A stretch of 64,000 nt of DNA from Alloacidobacterium sp963823845 (GCA_963823845.1 CAWGND010000008.1:248001-312000), one strand, 5' to 3'. Positions 1 to 10,015 are shown, numbered from the stretch's first letter. The notes: generated by a model not told the origin, from the sequence alone. Numbers and translations are program-made.

Positions 1-990
1 ATTGTTGCGGCGATAGAGCTCCCAGAAATCCGCGTAGCCAGTGCGCTCGACGGCGCGCTGCACGTTACCCGCACCCCAGTCGTAGGAGGCCATGGCTAGA
101 TACCAGTCACCCATCTGGTTGTAGAGATACTTGATGTATTTCGCATACGCGCGGGTGGCTTTTTCCGGATCAAAGCGCTCGTCGTACCACGCGCTCTTCC
201 GCGGAGCAAAGGCATCGCCGGGCATGAACTGCCACATGCCGCCTGCCCGGGACCGCGGGTTCACCGCTTGCGGACGGAAGCCGGATTCAGCAACCGCCTG
301 GTAGATCAGGTCCTGGGGAACGCCTTCTTCCTTGAGTACGCGCTGGATCATGTCCTTGTAGCGGCCGGCGCGCGTCAGCGAGTTGACGATGGTATTGTGG
401 CCCTTGGTGGAGTTTGAGAAGAAGTTGATGTAGCTGGCAACGTAGTCGTTCATGACGAGCGGCAGATCGGATTGCGTAGTTTTAAGTTCTGCCTCGGCCT
501 TGGCTCTCACTGTGGGATCGACGGGGAAGGTGACATCGTTCGCGATATCGACGGGCGAGTCTTCGGGATGTTGCTGCGCGGTCTGTGGACCGTTCTCCCG
601 CAGCGCGTCCAATTCAAGCGTATTGATCGCGTCGACGATATGATCGAACTCTTCGCCGAGTTCGGGATCGTTCTTGATGTCGATGCCACTGCGCAGCATC
701 ATGTCCACGGCGTAGTCGAAGTTGGATTTTGCGGCGGCGATGTGCCCGTCACGGTAATTGCTGAGGCCAACCTCATAGGCCTTTTCCACGCTGTCGATCA
801 GGGACTGATCGCGCGACGATATGGCCTGCGCTGAGGGAGTTGTCTTCTGCGACGGCTGCGCCTGTTGTGTCGATGTGCTTTGAGGTTCGGAGACGAAAGA
901 AGAAGCGCGTCCTTCAGCGCCCGCGTCGCAGCTGAAGAGACATGCAATGGCCGCAACGAGAGCGGCGCCTGAAAGTTTGGCAACAACCAT
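1..990 (-). CDS. Membrane-bound lytic murein transglycosylase, MltD-like (C-terminus outside window)
   Basis: Read on the minus strand from ATG at 990, an open frame of 330 codons runs off the left edge. The N-terminus is hydrophobic and ends in LFSC, a near-match to a lipobox, so the product is probably a lipoprotein or secreted. A low-complexity Gln/Ser/Thr linker follows. From about residue 215 comes a goose-type SLT domain: the catalytic-Glu segment AVAESGF is followed by RAGGMWQFMP and, later, YLAMASYDWGAGNV, all signatures of the MltD/Slt70 family. Such enzymes cleave the MurNAc-GlcNAc bond of peptidoglycan, forming 1,6-anhydromuropeptides. LysM repeats that usually follow in MltD would lie beyond the edge and cannot be confirmed. 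Family assignment is firm; the exact subfamily is inferred. Confidence 0.88.
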   Translation of the reverse strand, partial: MVVAKLSGAALVAAIACLFSCDAGAEGRASSFVSEPQSTSTQQAQPSQKTTPSAQAISSRDQSLIDSVEKAYEVGLSNYRDGHIAAAKSNFDYAVDMMLRSGIDIKNDPELGEEFDHIVDAINTLELDALRENGPQTAQQHPEDSPVDIANDVTFPVDPTVRAKAEAELKTTQSDLPLVMNDYVASYINFFSNSTKGHNTIVNSLTRAGRYKDMIQRVLKEEGVPQDLIYQAVAESGFRPQAVNPRSRAGGMWQFMPGDAFAPRKSAWYDERFDPEKATRAYAKYIKYLYNQMGDWYLAMASYDWGAGNVQRAVERTGYADFWELYRRNN

Positions 991-1126
991 TCGGATTTAC
1001 TGTTTTATTGTATGGGTTGCGAGCGCTTGCTCGCCATAGCGGATGCGATAATAAAGGCGTGAGCCAGGGAAGTTACTTTGCATCCGATTTGCGGTGCAGG
1101 CTCTTCGCCCTCGCACCTTTTTTCTC

Positions 1127-2938
1127 ATGGACAGCAAGCTTATCCGTAATTTCGCGATCATCGCGCACATCGATCATGGCAAATCCACGCTCTCCGATAG
1201 GTTGCTGGAGCTGACTGGCTCTTTGACCGCGCGCGAGATGCAGGCGCAGGTTCTGGACGCCATGGACCTGGAGCGCGAGCGCGGCATCACGATCAAGGCG
1301 CATTCTGTGCGCATGATGTATCCGGCAAAAGACGGGACGACGTATCAGCTGAACCTGATCGATACGCCGGGTCATGTGGATTTTTCCTATGAAGTATCGC
1401 GCTCGCTGGCGTCGTGCGAAGGTGCGCTGCTGGTCGTCGATGCCTCGCAGGGAGTTGAGGCTCAGACCCTTGCGAATGCGTTTCTCGCCATCAGCCATGG
1501 GCTTGAGGTCATCCCGGTCATCAACAAGATCGATCTGCCCAGCGCTGACATTTTGCGCACGCAGGAGATGATTGAGCAGGCCGTCGGCCTCGACGCGACG
1601 GATGCGATTCCGGTGAGCGCGAAGACGGGACAGGGCGTGCCTGACATTCTGGAAGCGATCGTGCACCGGCTGCCTCCGCCTGCGGGCGATGCCAGCGCGC
1701 CATTGCAGGCGCTGATTTTTGATTCATGGTTCGATCCGTATCGCGGCGTTATTGTGCTGGCTCGTGTCATCAACGGTACGTTACGCAAAGGCGCGAGAAT
1801 CCGGTTGATGTCGAATGGCAAGGTCTTCGATGTGGAAACACTTGGCGTGCTGACGCCGAAACCGTTTGAGATTGATGAGCTTTCTGCAGGAGAAGTAGGG
1901 GTTTTTTCCGCGACCATCAAGAACGTCGCCGACACTAAGATTGGCGATACGGTTACGGAAGACAACCGCCCTGCCGCCGAGCCGCTGCCGGGATTTGAAG
2001 ACATCAAGTCGATGGTCTTCGCCGGACTTTATACGGTTGACTCGCACGAGCACACATTGCTGCGCGATGCGCTGGAGAAACTGCGGCTAAACGATTCGTC
2101 GTTCTTTTTCGAGCCGGAGAGCTCGGCGGCGCTGGGCTTTGGATTTCGCTGCGGATTTCTTGGCCTGCTGCACATGGAGATCATTCAGGAGCGGCTGGAG
2201 CGCGAATATGACCTCGACCTGATCACGACTGCTCCGGGTGTGCGCTACAAGATCACGATGACGGACGGGAAGGTATTTGAGGTCGACAATCCGTCGCGCT
2301 GGCCCGATCCGAGCGAGATTGAGAAGATCGAGGAGCCCATCATCATGGCGACGATCCTCACCAATGAAGAGTATGTCGGCGGAATTCTGAAGCTGGTCGA
2401 GGAAAAGCGCGGGCGGCAGAAGAATTTCGAATATGTCTCGCCAACGCGAGTGATGCTGACATATGAATTGCCGCTGAATGAGATCGTGCTTGATTTCTAT
2501 GATCGTCTCAAGTCGGTTTCACGCGGATACGCGTCGCTCGACTATCACCTTGCAGGGACGTGGGATTCTCCCATGGTGAAGATGGATATTCTTGTCTCGG
2601 GCGAGCCGGTCGACGCGCTCTCGATTATTGTTCATCGCGAATTCGCCTACGAGCGCGGCAAAGCGCTGGTCTCGAAGATGCGCGAATTGATTCCGAGGCA
2701 ACAATTTGAAGTCGCTATCCAGGCGGCCATTGGGGCGAAGATCGTCGCCCGTGAGACGGTTACAGCCTTGCGCAAAAATGTGATCGCCAAGTGCTACGGC
2801 GGGGATATTTCCCGTAAGCGCAAGCTGCTGGAAAAGCAAAAGGAAGGCAAAAAGCGCATGAAGCGGGTGGGGAAAGTGGACATCCCGCAGGAGGCATTTT
2901 TGGCCGTGCTCAAACTGGGCGAAGACAGCAGCCGCTGA
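1127..2938 (+). CDS. lepA: Elongation factor 4 (LepA), translational GTPase
   Basis: A 603-residue protein starting MDSKLIRNFAIIAHIDHGKS, the canonical LepA beginning. An in-frame GTG at 1094 exists, but the ATG at 1127 matches the family start. Domains in order: G domain with P-loop AHIDHGKST, switch II DTPGHVDF and NKID; EF-Tu-like domain II; two EF-G-like domains (III and V); and a C-terminal LepA-specific domain ending in Lys/Arg-rich KRKLLEKQKEGKKRMKRVG. Length matches the usual about 600 residues. LepA binds ribosomes and is associated with back-translocation or initiation/assembly under stress. The gene appears monocistronic. It is intact, unlike several other genes in the window. Confidence 0.97.
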   Translation: MDSKLIRNFAIIAHIDHGKSTLSDRLLELTGSLTAREMQAQVLDAMDLERERGITIKAHSVRMMYPAKDGTTYQLNLIDTPGHVDFSYEVSRSLASCEGALLVVDASQGVEAQTLANAFLAISHGLEVIPVINKIDLPSADILRTQEMIEQAVGLDATDAIPVSAKTGQGVPDILEAIVHRLPPPAGDASAPLQALIFDSWFDPYRGVIVLARVINGTLRKGARIRLMSNGKVFDVETLGVLTPKPFEIDELSAGEVGVFSATIKNVADTKIGDTVTEDNRPAAEPLPGFEDIKSMVFAGLYTVDSHEHTLLRDALEKLRLNDSSFFFEPESSAALGFGFRCGFLGLLHMEIIQERLEREYDLDLITTAPGVRYKITMTDGKVFEVDNPSRWPDPSEIEKIEEPIIMATILTNEEYVGGILKLVEEKRGRQKNFEYVSPTRVMLTYELPLNEIVLDFYDRLKSVSRGYASLDYHLAGTWDSPMVKMDILVSGEPVDALSIIVHREFAYERGKALVSKMRELIPRQQFEVAIQAAIGAKIVARETVTALRKNVIAKCYGGDISRKRKLLEKQKEGKKRMKRVGKVDIPQEAFLAVLKLGEDSSR

Positions 2939-3231
2939 GGCCATCTCTTTCATCGGGCGAGGCTTGCGGAAGTCATGGTCCTTTAATGCGATCTGTGGAA
3001 AGTTCAAATTTCTGCCCGGCAAATAGGCAGCATGTTCCCGTCGAGGGCAAGAGTACTTTCGTAACGATTCTGCATTGAAAACAAAGAGGTTGCAGACCAG
3101 TTTTTAGCGGGATTGCCAGATTTTTGCTGCATTTCAAGAAACGGGGCCTGAAGAGGAAAATTTCTTCCACATTTTTTTCCACAGAATTTGGGCGACGCAG
3201 CGCAACCGGTTTCCTATCCGCCCAGGCCAAT
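2939..3231. other. Intergenic stretch between lepA and ompH-like gene
   Basis: About 300 bases between the convergent stop codons of lepA and the OmpH-like gene. I see no ORF with a ribosome-binding site or family resemblance. It contains short A- and T-rich runs near 3140-3185. The only clear element is the terminator hairpin at its right end. Confidence 0.5.
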
Positions 3232-3261
3232 AAAAAGGACCCCGAAAACGGGGTCCTTTTT
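3232..3261. terminator. Bidirectional intrinsic terminator
   Basis: A perfect 13-bp inverted repeat (AAAAAGGACCCCG / CGGGGTCCTTTTT) with an AAAA loop. T-runs lie on both strands. It sits 20 bp past the stop of the minus-strand OmpH-like gene and also downstream of lepA, so it can end transcription from both sides. Confidence 0.9.
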
Positions 3262-3280
3262 AACTGCGGGGAAGGCTGCC

Positions 3281-3973
3281 TTACTGCTTGGGCGTGGTCG
3301 CAGGCGGACGGGGAGTGGTCGTACGCGGGGTCGGGGCCGAAGGTGTTCCGGCTCCAGCTGCCGAAGCCGGCAACGCAGGGACGCCTGACTTCTGGTTGTA
3401 AGCCTGGATGACTGGTCCGGAGATGTCCGTTCCGGCGTTGGCCCAGAGGACCGGGCTCTGCTGGGTGCTGCCGTCGATCACGATGGTATACCCGTTCTGC
3501 TGCGCGTAGACCTGGAGCACTGCGAAGACCTTCTCGGCGAGCTGGGTGTAGGTCTGTTGCAGGTCCTGCTGGAAGTCATTCTGCGTGTCTTCGCCGAGGC
3601 GCTGGAAGGCCTTTTCCTTTTCGTCGATGGACTTCAGGCGATTCGCGCGCTCGGTGTCGCTGAGGTTCGCTCCGGCTGTCTGCATGCCCTTCTTGAGAGA
3701 GTCGATCTCATCGCTCATGGCCTTGAGCTGCGTACGCTTCGGGTCGTATTTCTTTTGCAGGTCGGCAAAGTTGCGCTGGCCTTCGTTGGTTTGCATGACG
3801 GCAGGCTGGAACATGATGACTGCGATCTTGGTTGGACCTGTCTGGGCAGCCGCGGTGGTGGTGGATGGGGCATTGGGCGCCGGATCTGTAGTAGCTGCGC
3901 TGCCGGACTGGGCAAGGGCGCTGACGCAAATCCCGGACGCGAGCATGCAAGCAAATGTTAGCGAACGCTTCAT
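3281..3973 (-). CDS. OmpH/Skp-family periplasmic chaperone-like protein
   Basis: 230 residues from ATG 3973, which has an upstream AAGGAG. The longer frame from 4213 has no matching family sequence before it. The signal peptide is MKRSLTFACMLASGICVSALAQ. A Thr/Pro/Ala linker leads to a beta strand (KIAVIMFQPAVMQTNEGQR), typical of OmpH. The central region (about 70-160) is a charged helical coiled coil as in the Skp tentacles. It is followed by TYTQLAEKVFAVLQVYAQQNGYTIVID, the characteristic end of the OmpH fold. The tail is Pro/Thr-rich. Skp proteins hold unfolded outer-membrane proteins on the way to BamA, which is encoded 10 kb away at 13.7-16.6 kb. The low-complexity tail is common in acidobacterial homologues. 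Confidence 0.85.
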   Translation of the reverse strand: MKRSLTFACMLASGICVSALAQSGSAATTDPAPNAPSTTTAAAQTGPTKIAVIMFQPAVMQTNEGQRNFADLQKKYDPKRTQLKAMSDEIDSLKKGMQTAGANLSDTERANRLKSIDEKEKAFQRLGEDTQNDFQQDLQQTYTQLAEKVFAVLQVYAQQNGYTIVIDGSTQQSPVLWANAGTDISGPVIQAYNQKSGVPALPASAAGAGTPSAPTPRTTTPRPPATTPKQ

Positions 3974-4371
3974 GGAAATCAGAAACTCCTTCAGTTCTTG
4001 GGTGTGGTCGCCCGCATATCTGTGCGGAAGCGAACTGTCGCTTCCTGGCTTTCCCGTCTGAGGCGCTTCGTGGGGGCGGCTTTTCGGCTGGAAAAGCCGG
4101 AGACGCAGAGCAGAAACACGGACAGAGGACATTCTCAGGAACTCAACTGAATTATAGGTGTCTGGATGGGAACGGGTCAAACGCTGCGCGCGTAAAGTTG
4201 GCAAGATGTTCATCTGCTACACACTTGATTGCCCCTCACGGGGCGGAAGTCATTGTCCCAGGCAAGACGGACTTCATTGCCGTGGTGTGAGTCAAATGCT
4301 TCAAACTCTTTGCTATCGGGGCGGACCATCCTAACCTCAAAGTCGCCTTCATCCTACTCGGCTAGAAACGA
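3974..4371. other. Intergenic stretch upstream of ompH-like gene and receptor
   Basis: About 400 bases with the AAGGAG Shine-Dalgarno of the OmpH-like gene at its left end. The frame continues open upstream on the minus strand but lacks protein-like character. I see no RNA gene or repeat here. Promoters for the divergent flanking genes probably lie in it. Confidence 0.4.
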
Positions 4372-4400
4372 TTGACATTAACGAATCTATTCGATCAAAT
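4372..4400 (+). promoter_or_regulatory. Candidate sigma70 promoter upstream of the receptor gene
   Basis: A perfect -35 box TTGACA (4372-4377) is followed after 17 bp by TCAAAT (4395-4400), a weak -10 box. The segment is notably AT-rich compared with the surrounding GC-rich DNA. It lies about 240 bp upstream of the receptor ATG at 4637, giving a long untranslated leader if it is used. Inferred from motif only. Confidence 0.4.
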
Positions 4401-4595
4401 TGATAGGGTTTTGTTTGTGTATGCTCGCGTGGACCCGGGACCTCCCCTCTTTCGTTTTGGATCGCTAACCGGCTCGCAGCCAGGCCGAAACAGCAAGACA
4501 AAGTGGGGACGATCTGAACTGCGCGCTGGACTCCTGTCCTAGGAGCGCCGAGAGGTTCGGGCGTCGGACAGTTCCAGGGCGCTCGTCATTTAAGT

Positions 4596-4624
4596 TTCCA
4601 AATTTCGCAAGCTTCCAAATTTCG
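4596..4624 (+). repeat. Two direct copies of TTCCAAATTTCG, 17-bp period
   Basis: TTCCAAATTTCG occurs at 4596-4607 and again at 4613-4624, immediately before the GGAG ribosome-binding site of the receptor gene. The second copy is 12 bases from the start codon at 4637. It could be a regulator site or an effect of local duplication. Function is unknown. Confidence 0.6.
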
Positions 4625-4636
4625 GTGGAGATAAGA

Positions 4637-7600
4637 ATGTCACTGGCCAGTGCACGTTTGTCTGTAGCGGTGCTTTACCTATTGAGCTTCTGCTGTTTTT
4701 CCGCAACAGCGCAGGTGTCAGCGAATCTGTCTGGTAGAGTTAGCGACCCCACCGGCGCGGCTGTACCGGCGGCATCGGTCACGGCGAACGATCTCGACAC
4801 CGGAGCTTCACGAACTGCCCTTACCAATCAGGCAGGAGAATATGAACTGTTTGAGCTTCCTGTTGGACGGTATGAAGTTCGCGCGAAGAAGGACGGCTTT
4901 GCTGAGAAGGTACGTACTGGCATCGTCCTGGTTGTGGGCCAGGATGCAACCGCGGATCTGACTCTGCAGGTGGGAGAGGTGAAACAGCAGGTGACCGTTG
5001 TCGAGAATGTTCCTGTCGTGAATGCATCGACGCAGGACATCTCGGGACTAGTGGGCGAGCAGCAGGTGAAAGAACTCCCACTGAACGGGCGCAGCTATCG
5101 ACCTGCTGCTGACGCTCAACCCCGGCATTGTCAATTTCACCTCGCAAAAGACAGGAGGCATCGGAGTTTCGAATTCGATCAACGGGGAACAACTTCGCGG
5201 TCTCGGGCAATCGCCCTCAGCAAAATTTGTTTCTGCTGAATGGCGTCGAGTTTACCGGCGCAGCGGAAAACAACATGCAGCCGGGCGGCCCAAGCCAGCA
5301 ACTGATCGGCGTGGAGGCGGTACGGGAGTTCAATGTGCTGCGCGACTCCTACGGCGCCGAATACGGCAAGCGTCCCGGCGCGCAGGTGATCATCGTCACG
5401 CAGTCAGGAACGAATCAGTTGCATGGTTCTGTCTACGAGTTTCTGCGCAACAACGCTCTCGACGCTCCGAATTACTTTGATCAGGGGTCGGCTCCGCCTT
5501 TTCAGCGCAATCAGTTCGGGGCTGCGCTGGGAGGGCCTATGAAGAAAGACAAGACCTTCGTATTTGCGAACTACGAAGGGTATCGCCAGAACCTGCACCA
5601 GACGTCGGTTGCATTCGTCCCCGATCTGGCTTCGCGCGCAGCTGCAGTCCCCAGCGTGAAACCACTGCTCAACCTGTGGCCAACGCCCCCGGCCGAGTGA
5701 CTCCTGACTTCAGCGGGATCGCCGAGGTATTCAGCAGCCCATTGCAAACCATCCGAGAAGACTTTGGAACCGCCCGGGTCGACCAGACTTTCTCAGCGAA
5801 AGACACGTTCTCCGCGATTTACACCATCGATGATGGCGGCGACGTCACGGCGACTACGGCCAATCCCTACAGCACCGACATCCTGAATCTGCGGGAACAG
5901 GTCCTCAGCCTGGAGGAGACGCATATCTTTTCGCCCGCTCTTCTGAATGTGGCTCGCTTCGGTTATTCGCGCGCGGGCTACTACTTCACTGGCGAACCCA
6001 CGCCCGGCACTCCCGCAGCCAGGCGTTCCCGGCTTTCTCGCAGGACGCCCCGTGGGTGCCGTGGTGGTAGGGGGCAGCGCGGCTTCCAATCCGCAAGCGC
6101 AAGTTGGTTTGGCCGGAAGCAACAACGGAAGCAACTTGCCGATCAAGCGAAATCTGTTCACGTATGAAGATCGTGTGACCCTGTCACGCGGCAGGCACCA
6201 GATGGAGTTTCGGCGCATGGTTTCAACAACTTCCAATCGAACGAAACGATCAACCTCAGCCAGTTTGGACAGGCGACATTCACCAGCCTTCAGACGTTTC
6301 TTACCGGAGTCACGAGCAGCTTTCTGTATAGTCCCGCGCCGACTGAGATGAACTGGCGATCTTTCTTTGGAGCTGTGTACGCGCAGGATGTGATTCGAAT
6401 GAGCCCGAAGCTGACGCTCAGCCTGGGATTTCGCGGTGAGTTCTCAACCGGCTGGAATGAGGCCCATGGACGCGCGGCCAACTATACTGTTCACGGATGG
6501 GGTGATCTCCAGCGAGCCGCACATTGGAAGCAATGCCTTCACCGTCAACAACGCAAAGTTTCTGCCGGAACCGCGAATCGGACTGGCGTGGAGTCCGCGC
6601 CTCGACAAGACCGTCGTCCGTGCCGGCTTCGGCATGTACAACGAACTGCAGGACGCTCTCGGGTATCGCATGGATCAAAATGCGCCATTCAACCCGACCT
6701 ACAGCATCGCTGCGTTGCCGGTATCGCAACTCCCAATCAATCCAAGCGCCCCCGTACCGGCAAAGGCGTTGCTCGTCCCGGGCGGGGTGCAGCCTGATCT
6801 GAAAATGCCGACACTGATCTCGTACTCCCTGAGAGTCGAACAGGAGATTGACTCCGAATACGTCCCTCACGGTCGGGTTACGTGGGATCTCATGGGTACC
6901 ATGAGCTCATCGGCATCGATGGCAACACGCCTGTCCCCACAATTTGCCCGGCATCGCCCTGTCCAGGCGCGTATCCAAGCACCTTTCCGGGAGCGCTGGC
7001 CAGTGCAGCTATCCCGGCGGGTTCCTTCTATATTCCTGCAGGAAGGCCAAAGGCGAATCCAACTCTCGCGAATACGTGGACCTGGTTTTCGAGCCGGTAA
7101 CAGCAATTACAACGCGCTGCAGGTCGACCTGAACCATCGCTTCAGCCATGATCTGGCGTTGCGCGGTGTTTATACCTGGTCCAAGGCGCTGGACGATGGA
7201 GATTCGCTGAATGCAACGACCGCGGGAAACGCGCCCGGCCTGGTTTCCAACCCCTACGACATACACGCGGACTGGGGTCTGGCCACGTATGACGTGAGAA
7301 ATATCGGTGTGATCAGCGCCGTTTATATGTTGCCCTTCGGACGCGGCAAGGCCTACGCGAATAGCTTCGGAGGCTTTGCCAACTACTTCCGTAAGCGGAT
7401 GGTCGGTGAACAGCATCGTTACCATCCAGTCCGGATTCCCCATTACACCGCAACTCAGCTACAACCCTTCAAACAATGGGGACACTCGCAATCCGGTAAG
7501 GCCGTTCGCAAACCCTGAGTTCCACGGGTCCGCAATTATCGGCAAGCCCGTCGCAGTGGTTCAACCCCAGCGCGTTTCTGCAGCCGCCGCCCAACAGCGG

Positions 7601-7865
7601 ATTCTACGGCAACCTTGGGAGAGACACCCTGAACGGTCCGGGGCTCGGCACCTGGGATTTTTCGGCGGTCAAAGATACAGCCATTCGTGAGCGACTGACG
7701 CTCCAGTTTCGAGCTGAGATATTTAACTTGCTGAACCGAGCCAATTTCAATACGCCCAACCTCATCGTGTTCACACCCTCCGGGGTTTCGGGCACTGCGG
7801 GGGCAATCTCCAGCACGTCCACAACGTCCCGGCAGGTTCAATTCGCGTTGAAGCTTCTCTGGTAA
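4637..7865 (+). pseudogene. Oar-type TonB-dependent receptor with carboxypeptidase-regulatory domain, about 12 frameshifts
   Basis: Start ATG 4637 (GGAG upstream) and stop 7865 enclose 3229 nt, about 1075 codons, near the usual size for this family. Read across frames it gives a signal peptide (ending FSATAQ), a CarboxypepD_reg domain (GRVSDPTGAAVPAASVTA), a plug region (FAVSGNRPQQNLFLLNGVEF, YGAEYGKRPGAQV, SGTNQLHGSVYEFLRNNALD) and a beta barrel. It ends QVQFALKLLW. The frame changes near 5099, 5176, 5690, 6021, 6206, 6235, 6480, 6850, 6885, 7095, 7385 and 7550. Eleven changes fit single-base insertions and one (5690, a C run) fits a deletion. Protein motifs are well preserved on both sides of each break, so this is either a very recent pseudogene or locally poor sequence. 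Oar proteins are outer-membrane transporters or adhesion-linked receptors; the substrate is unknown. Confidence 0.8.
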
Positions 7866-7939
7866 TTGGTTGCGCCAGGAGGGCTGACGTAGCGGAGAAC
7901 GCCCTCCTTCAAATTGCGAAACCCACCGATCTCGGTGGC

Positions 7940-9976
7940 TCAGAAAAATCTACTCTTGAATGTTGTGTACCGCTCTCTCGCGATGTTCATTAGCTGCGGA
8001 AACTGCGGTTCGAGGCGAATACTCTCGAGCAGCCGATCGTTGACGATGTAAGGATAGGCGAAGAAGCCGTCTTCAATGCTGTAACGCAACATGCGCAAAG
8101 CCGAAGCTTTGTCGCCCAAGACAGCATAGCCCTGCGCGATCTTGTAGGTTGCTTCCGGATCACCCACTCCGCGCAGCCGAATCTTGTTCTCCAGTTTATT
8201 AAGCAATTCCAATCCGTCCGAGTCCCTGTGGGCGATTGAATCGCTGAAGGCCTTGCCGATCTGGGTGTACAAGGTGGGGTCGAGCTGATAGGCGCGATCA
8301 AAGTCCCTCGCAGCATCGTCCCACTTCTTCTTGTGGTATTCGCCAAATCCGCGATAGAAGACGATGAAGGCTGAATCGTTTGTATCAGGCAGGCTGTCGA
8401 GGAATTTATCGTATTCGCCGAGGTAGAGGTAGCCGTTGAGGGCCGAGCCATTGGCTTTCACCAGGGGATCAATCTGGCGGGCGCGCTCGCATTCGGCTAC
8501 TGATTCGTTCAACATGCCCGCGAAGCGATAGGCGTAGCCGAGCTCCCAGTGAACAGCGGCGTGGTTGGGATTGTTCCTGAGGGTTTCGCGCAGCAGAGGC
8601 ACGGCCTCCTCAACCTTGCCGGTGTCGATAAGCAGGTTGGCCAGGAACATACCGGCTTCCAACTGTCGGGGCTGAAGCGCGAGGGCGCGTTCATACGCAG
8701 CCTGTGCTTTCCGGTACTGCTCGAGGCCGCCAAATTCGAAGGCCGCCGCGGATTCGTAAGATTGGCCGAGATAGGCCCAGGTGAGGGCGTAGTTGGGGTC
8801 GATCTCAGCCGATTTTTCGAGCATTTTGACGGCCATAGGGAAGTCGTGGCCGCCGACGAGGTCGACGCCGCGCAGGTAGTACTCGTAAGCCAACGAGTTG
8901 ACGGGCTCGCCGGGTTTGATGCGCGCTGCTTCCGATGGAGATAAATTCAGCTCCAGTCCCTTGATGATCTGCTGGGTGACATTGTCCTGGACGGTCAGGA
9001 GCTTGTCATACTTCAGGTCGATCATGTCCCGGCCGAGGATCTTGTCCGACTTCACGTCGACTAACTGATAGGTGATTCTCAGGTCGTCTCCATCGTGGAT
9101 GAAGGTACCGGTGAGGAGGGTATCGACGTTCAGTTCCGCTGCAACCCTGGGAAGATCGATGGTCTGACCTTTATATTTCTCTACCATAGAAGAGGGCCGT
9201 ACGATCAACGAACTGACAGGGCTAAGCTTAGTGATGACCGCGTCAGCGAGCGAGAAGCCGAGGAAGTCGTCTTTCGGGTTCTGGCTGAGGTTGCGGAGGG
9301 GAAGGATGGCCAGGCTGCGCTGCAGGGACGCCGGGTGCACCAGAGACAGCCGCCTTCGATATGCGAGGTATCCGGTTACGGAGAGAATGCAGACCAGAAT
9401 AGCGAGAACGGGGATGGCGATTCGGCGTCGCCCCTCTGTCGAGAGCGGAGAGACAGGCACAGGACCATCCCGTGCGCGACTGCGATGGACAGGCTGGTCC
9501 GGTGACAGTCGAGATGCGGCGGCCGTGCCGGTCGGTTCGAACTGTAGGAGTTCGGCCGATGGGGAGGAATGCTTTTCACCTGGCATGAGGACAGGGTCCG
9601 GCGCTTTCAGGTCGGGCACCTCAGGGGACTCAGGGCATTCGACCTCCTTGACAGAAGCGGTAAAGCGGTAGCCCTTCTTGGGAACCGTCTCGATGTATCG
9701 CAGCTCACCTTCTTTTTCACCCAGCGCCTTGCGGAGCACGGAGATGGATACGGTGAGATTGGCTTCCTCAACAAAGCTGCCGGGCCAGACAGCTTGCATG
9801 ATTTCGTCCTTGGTGACCAGCCGGCCCTGATTACGGACCAGGAAGACGAGCAGCTCGAATGTTTTGGGTGTGAGCGAAACAGGCCGTCCTTCCCGTGTGA
9901 GCCGGTGCTCGGACGGCTCCAGGCGTAACGGACCGCATTCATAAAAGCTGCCTGTTTTCAGCTGCATATCGTGCAT
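7940..9976 (-). CDS. Winged-helix DNA-binding, membrane-anchored TPR regulator (CadC/ToxR-like architecture)
   Basis: 678 residues from ATG 9976 (AGGAAA upstream). Residues 10-108 form an OmpR/CadC-type winged helix (LTPKTFELLVFLVRNQG, DEIMQAVWPGSFVEEANL, KGYRF). A Pro-rich linker follows, then one transmembrane helix near 190-210 (IPVLAILVCILSVTGYLAY). Next is a FlgO/TolB-N-like domain (LAILPLRNL, DAVITKLS) that in related proteins resembles adenylate-cyclase accessory regions. The C-terminal half has at least six TPR-like helical pairs (for example YALTWAYLGQSYESA and PNHAAVHWELGYAYRFAG). The architecture suggests a membrane-bound transcription factor with a periplasmic protein-interaction domain. 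It is divergent from the secreted-protein gene at 10133, and a 22-bp palindrome lies in the shared intergenic region. The target is unknown. Confidence 0.85.
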   Translation of the reverse strand: MHDMQLKTGSFYECGPLRLEPSEHRLTREGRPVSLTPKTFELLVFLVRNQGRLVTKDEIMQAVWPGSFVEEANLTVSISVLRKALGEKEGELRYIETVPKKGYRFTASVKEVECPESPEVPDLKAPDPVLMPGEKHSSPSAELLQFEPTGTAAASRLSPDQPVHRSRARDGPVPVSPLSTEGRRRIAIPVLAILVCILSVTGYLAYRRRLSLVHPASLQRSLAILPLRNLSQNPKDDFLGFSLADAVITKLSPVSSLIVRPSSMVEKYKGQTIDLPRVAAELNVDTLLTGTFIHDGDDLRITYQLVDVKSDKILGRDMIDLKYDKLLTVQDNVTQQIIKGLELNLSPSEAARIKPGEPVNSLAYEYYLRGVDLVGGHDFPMAVKMLEKSAEIDPNYALTWAYLGQSYESAAAFEFGGLEQYRKAQAAYERALALQPRQLEAGMFLANLLIDTGKVEEAVPLLRETLRNNPNHAAVHWELGYAYRFAGMLNESVAECERARQIDPLVKANGSALNGYLYLGEYDKFLDSLPDTNDSAFIVFYRGFGEYHKKKWDDAARDFDRAYQLDPTLYTQIGKAFSDSIAHRDSDGLELLNKLENKIRLRGVGDPEATYKIAQGYAVLGDKASALRMLRYSIEDGFFAYPYIVNDRLLESIRLEPQFPQLMNIARERYTTFKSRFF

Positions 9977-9993
9977 TCGCCGTTTCCTGGAGG

Positions 9994-10015
9994 TTTCTTA
10001 GAAATTTCTAGGAAA
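9994..10015. promoter_or_regulatory. 22-bp near-perfect palindrome, candidate operator
   Basis: Positions 9994-10015 read TTTCTTAGAAA directly followed by TTTCTAGGAAA. The two halves are reverse complements except for one base pair. It lies 18 bp upstream of the winged-helix regulator start (9976) and between divergent genes. This is the expected place for a dimeric regulator site, possibly autoregulatory. Inferred from symmetry and position. Confidence 0.5.

Noticed and set aside
472..834. Plus-strand open frame of about 120 codons at the left edge
   Set aside because: It lies antisense to the lytic transglycosylase gene, whose SLT motifs are clear; the plus frame has no ribosome site or family resemblance.
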